Shown: piece by piece, positions 61,415-64,000 of the stretch
Numbering within the stretch: the stretch's first letter is position 1
Layout of the letters: each line of letters opens with the position of its first letter
Assembly: GCF_003970675.1 (NCBI RefSeq)
Contig: NZ_CP034562.1
Location: 1,116,001-1,180,000, forward strand
From: Flammeovirga pectinis
GTDB lineage: Bacteria; Bacteroidota; Bacteroidia; Cytophagales; Flammeovirgaceae
Direction: 5' to 3'
Length of the DNA stretch: 64,000 nt
The notes under the pieces: generated by a model
Seen by the model: only the letters and a program-made list of their open reading frames with translations
Database searches by the model: none
Told to the model about the DNA's origin: nothing
Made by a program: the position numbers and the translations under genes

Positions 61415-64000
61415 TTAAAACAACGCCGTTAAGTTCATACTACCAATATGTATGATATCTGTATCTTCAGATTTTCTGCCGTCGTACTGCATTCTGAGTT
61501 GTAGACCAGAAAAAAGGCTTTGTGTCCAGGATACGTTCCATTTAAAGTTGGTGCCGACGGATAATGCATCGAGCATTTCGTAGGCGATGGCTGTGTTTTC
61601 TTCACCGGTGTAGGATTGGAAAATGGCACTGGCTTTTGTACTGATAGTGAAGGCGGATGCTTTACTCCATTTGGCTTCTAGTGATGTTTCTTGAGTGTCA
61701 GTATATTGAGAGAGGTTGTTTTCACTTGTGATACCTTCTTTTCTTTTGAGTTTATAGCCAAGTGTGAAACGCATGTATATTGAGGGTTGAAGTGCTATGG
61801 AGGGTTGGAGACTGTATTCGTCAATTGTATAATTTCTATCAGAAAGGTAATCTGATGCACTATTAATATCACGTTGGGTTCCTTCTAGTTTACAAGTAAT
61901 TTTTCTGCCTAAATTTATTCTTCCTCCTAATGTATATTGATGGTCTTGCCTATTTTCTCTGCCTTGAGTTAATAGTTGTTGGTTTTCTAGTATTACCACT
62001 CTAAAATCAGCACCATAAATGGGGTTGCTTCTGTTAAAGAATAAGGTGTTTCTTAGTGAATATTTGTAGGCCAACATATCATTAGCAGCTGTGCTGTTAG
62101 GGAAAGGTGAGTAGCGCCCAAGGATATCTTCTGCTAATGATTTTTTGTCGACTAGGAGTGCAGAGGTATTTGAAAATCGTGAGACTAACTTTTTAATGCC
62201 AATTTCTTTTTTCCAGTTTCTTGGTGTGGTTAATGTTAACCGTAAATTTAAGGTAGCCCGGTAGGCAGGGAGGTATTCATCTGTTGGCGTGTAAAAACGT
62301 GCATATTGTCGTTCGTCTGGGTTTTGAGCCAAGAAAAATTCATTCTGATCTTTGATGCCATCGTTATTAAGGTCTCGCCATGTATGCGTACCTCTACCGT
62401 CTTCTACACGTACATATACAAATTCTCTTGCGAGTTCTCTACTAGAAGAAACCGTGTAAGTACCGTTCAGGCGACCAATTCCTTGACCAAAATTAAGGCC
62501 TCCAACTATACGTCCTTGAATACTTTCTTCATTTAAAGGCGTTGAAGAGAAATAATCCGTCCACTTTCTATAGGTTAAGCCAACGGATAATTTTCCATTT
62601 CTACCTGTTTTACCCACATCTATTTTATAGGTATCTGCTACTGTTTGTTTTTGTAATGCACCTTCTTTTGGGGCATTGTCTTCACGGTGGGCAAAACTCA
62701 ATTGATAATTCCATTTTAAGCTGTCCCCTTGTTTTATGTAGGCAAAATGTTCTTCGTAATTCATCCAGGAAGAAGCAATAGAATCTGTCTGGGTATACTT
62801 AGTCTGTTGTTTATCTGTGGTATACCTGTAACCTGGCTGAATAAAATCACCTTTCCAAAAAGTATGAGCAATCAGTCGTTGCCATTGAGAATGCTGTTGT
62901 TCTTGCAATAAGTTTGCAGACATCTCAAAACCTTTGATATCCCAATTTAGACGACCAAGAGAGTAGTTGAGCTGTGCATTTTGTTGTCTACCAAAAATTA
63001 CATCTTCATGGTCACGGTGAGCATAAGAATAAGAAAAAGACCTTTTACGCTCATCAGTAAGTGTGACTCCTCCTTTTACATAGACTTCATTTTTATAAGG
63101 AATGCTATCGTAGTTTAACGACCAGTTTCTATCAAATTCTATGGAACGAAAACGATCAATTTGACGGAAATTCTCATCAATATACATCATATTGGCAAAA
63201 GTAGAAATATTGATTTTATCCGTAAGTACCCTTTCTTTAGAGGTGAAATTTACTGCAATTGCTTTTCCTTGATCATCACCATCATCTTTATCAGAAAATA
63301 AATTTTGATCTTGATTAGAAAATGCTCCTTCAATACCAATACTTTCATGCTTTGTAAGATGGATATTTCCACCTAAAGAGATCATTTGTTTTTTGTTAGG
63401 TGCTACCAAACGCCTTACTGGTAAATACCGTCCTTGTCGAATTCCTTGTTCTGGAGAAACCCATTTATATACTCGCCCAAAAGGAGTGATTTCCTGTAGA
63501 ATATAATCTCCTCTATTATTCCCTATATCAGAAAACCCTGCACTATACAATGGTGTGTCATTTTCGTTCGCTCTTCGAAGACAAAGAACAGGAGTACCAT
63601 CACTTTGTAAAGTATCTACAGCCGTATATAAAATTCTATTGGGATCATATACTTTTACAGAATCAATTGCTGGAGCGATAGCATTTTGTAGACTATCGCC
63701 AATACCCGCTAGTATATATTTGTCCTCATCAGACAGAGAATAGAATAAGCTACTGTTTTTATCATCTTTCTCTTGGTAAAAGTTAAAATAGCCCTCCCAA
63801 GCTTTGCCTTTCATTTGATGGCTCGCTTCAAAAATAGTTCTACTATAATATTGAGTAGCATATTCATAATCCACTCGAATACGCGTGTACTGCGTAATGA
63901 CTATATTTTCATTAAAAGTTATTTCCGATAAATTATAATCAATGGTATAATCATTATCAAAACCCCTCTCTTTTAAAACACCATCAATATATACCTTCTC
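61415..64000 (-). CDS. Large outer-membrane beta-barrel-type protein, N-terminus beyond window
   Basis: The frame stays open to the window edge, more than 860 residues; an internal GTG near 63874 is not its start. Tyr/Arg/Asp-rich beta strands alternate throughout: NRGDYILQEITPFGRVYKWV, LQLRMQYDGRKSEDTDIIHI with the end SMNLTALF, a terminal aromatic residue as in outer-membrane barrels. An EF-hand-like DLNNDGIKDQNEFF lies near the middle. Family not recognised. It should be in the outer membrane. Confidence 0.75.
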   Translation of the reverse strand, partial: EKVYIDGVLKERGFDNDYTIDYNLSEITFNENIVITQYTRIRVDYEYATQYYSRTIFEASHQMKGKAWEGYFNFYQEKDDKNSSLFYSLSDEDKYILAGIGDSLQNAIAPAIDSVKVYDPNRILYTAVDTLQSDGTPVLCLRRANENDTPLYSAGFSDIGNNRGDYILQEITPFGRVYKWVSPEQGIRQGRYLPVRRLVAPNKKQMISLGGNIHLTKHESIGIEGAFSNQDQNLFSDKDDGDDQGKAIAVNFTSKERVLTDKINISTFANMMYIDENFRQIDRFRSIEFDRNWSLNYDSIPYKNEVYVKGGVTLTDERKRSFSYSYAHRDHEDVIFGRQQNAQLNYSLGRLNWDIKGFEMSANLLQEQQHSQWQRLIAHTFWKGDFIQPGYRYTTDKQQTKYTQTDSIASSWMNYEEHFAYIKQGDSLKWNYQLSFAHREDNAPKEGALQKQTVADTYKIDVGKTGRNGKLSVGLTYRKWTDYFSSTPLNEESIQGRIVGGLNFGQGIGRLNGTYTVSSSRELAREFVYVRVEDGRGTHTWRDLNNDGIKDQNEFFLAQNPDERQYARFYTPTDEYLPAYRATLNLRLTLTTPRNWKKEIGIKKLVSRFSNTSALLVDKKSLAEDILGRYSPFPNSTAANDMLAYKYSLRNTLFFNRSNPIYGADFRVVILENQQLLTQGRENRQDHQYTLGGRINLGRKITCKLEGTQRDINSASDYLSDRNYTIDEYSLQPSIALQPSIYMRFTLGYKLKRKEGITSENNLSQYTDTQETSLEAKWSKASAFTISTKASAIFQSYTGEENTAIAYEMLDALSVGTNFKWNVSWTQSLFSGLQLRMQYDGRKSEDTDIIHIGSMNLTALF

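Noticed and set aside
61415-63874. Start of the large outer-membrane-type protein at 63874
   Set aside because: The codon is an internal GTG; the frame continues without a stop to the window edge with matching composition.

Overview
The window comes from an AT-rich marine-type Bacteroidota, most like Cytophagales/Flammeovirga. Pointers are a GldC-like gliding protein, an UpxY/NusG-type antiterminator, TAnnTTTG promoter boxes without Shine-Dalgarno sequences, M61 and DUF1703 genes, and an Asp-type (Mg) HemB. The genus is inference.

Layout. 0-12.3 kb is a housekeeping arm: a partial glycosyltransferase, argS, a hotdog thioesterase, an RRM protein, an MscS channel, a class I isoprenoid-synthase-like enzyme, hemB, an M61 peptidase, a TPR protein and two small membrane proteins. 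12.3-21 kb is a repeat-rich accessory zone: a MntA/HepT toxin-antitoxin pair bracketed by two diverged noncoding copies, a first fcl-gmd pair whose spacer holds toxin/nucleotidyltransferase relics, a ~186-bp tandem array and a DUF1703 ATPase/nuclease. 21-46 kb is a surface polysaccharide (O-antigen-like) locus read leftwards, starting with a winged-helix regulator and UpxY. 46-50.7 kb is a second repeat-rich flank with another MntA/HepT pair, an Rpn-type nuclease and a broken IS3 element. 51-64 kb returns to housekeeping and unknown genes: a lipoprotein, holA, queD, gldC, a purF-like gene, LRR proteins, a 2-hydroxyacid dehydrogenase, a possible toxin relic with a lipoprotein, and a large outer-membrane-type protein cut by the window end.

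How the polysaccharide genes fit together. WecB and WecC would make UDP-ManNAcA, a TviB/WbpO-type dehydrogenase a second UDP-HexNAc uronate, DdhA-B-C-D plus a reductase a CDP-3,6-dideoxyhexose, and Gmd/Fcl GDP-L-fucose. WecA would start the lipid-linked unit and WecG add ManNAcA; several GT2/GT4 enzymes, two acyltransferases (one broken), Wzx and Wzy would complete, flip and polymerise it. A GT4 gene and the neighbouring acyltransferase gene are both broken, so the present structure may be shorter than the ancestral one.

The most unusual signal is a family of noncoding elements (up to ~335 bp, ten copies plus a tandem array of one part) clustered on both flanks of the locus. All four left copies lie in one orientation and all six right copies in the other. 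Each ends in a hairpin that carries an ATG. An internal stem keeps pairing through at least four compensatory base-pair changes between copies, which points to a selected structure.
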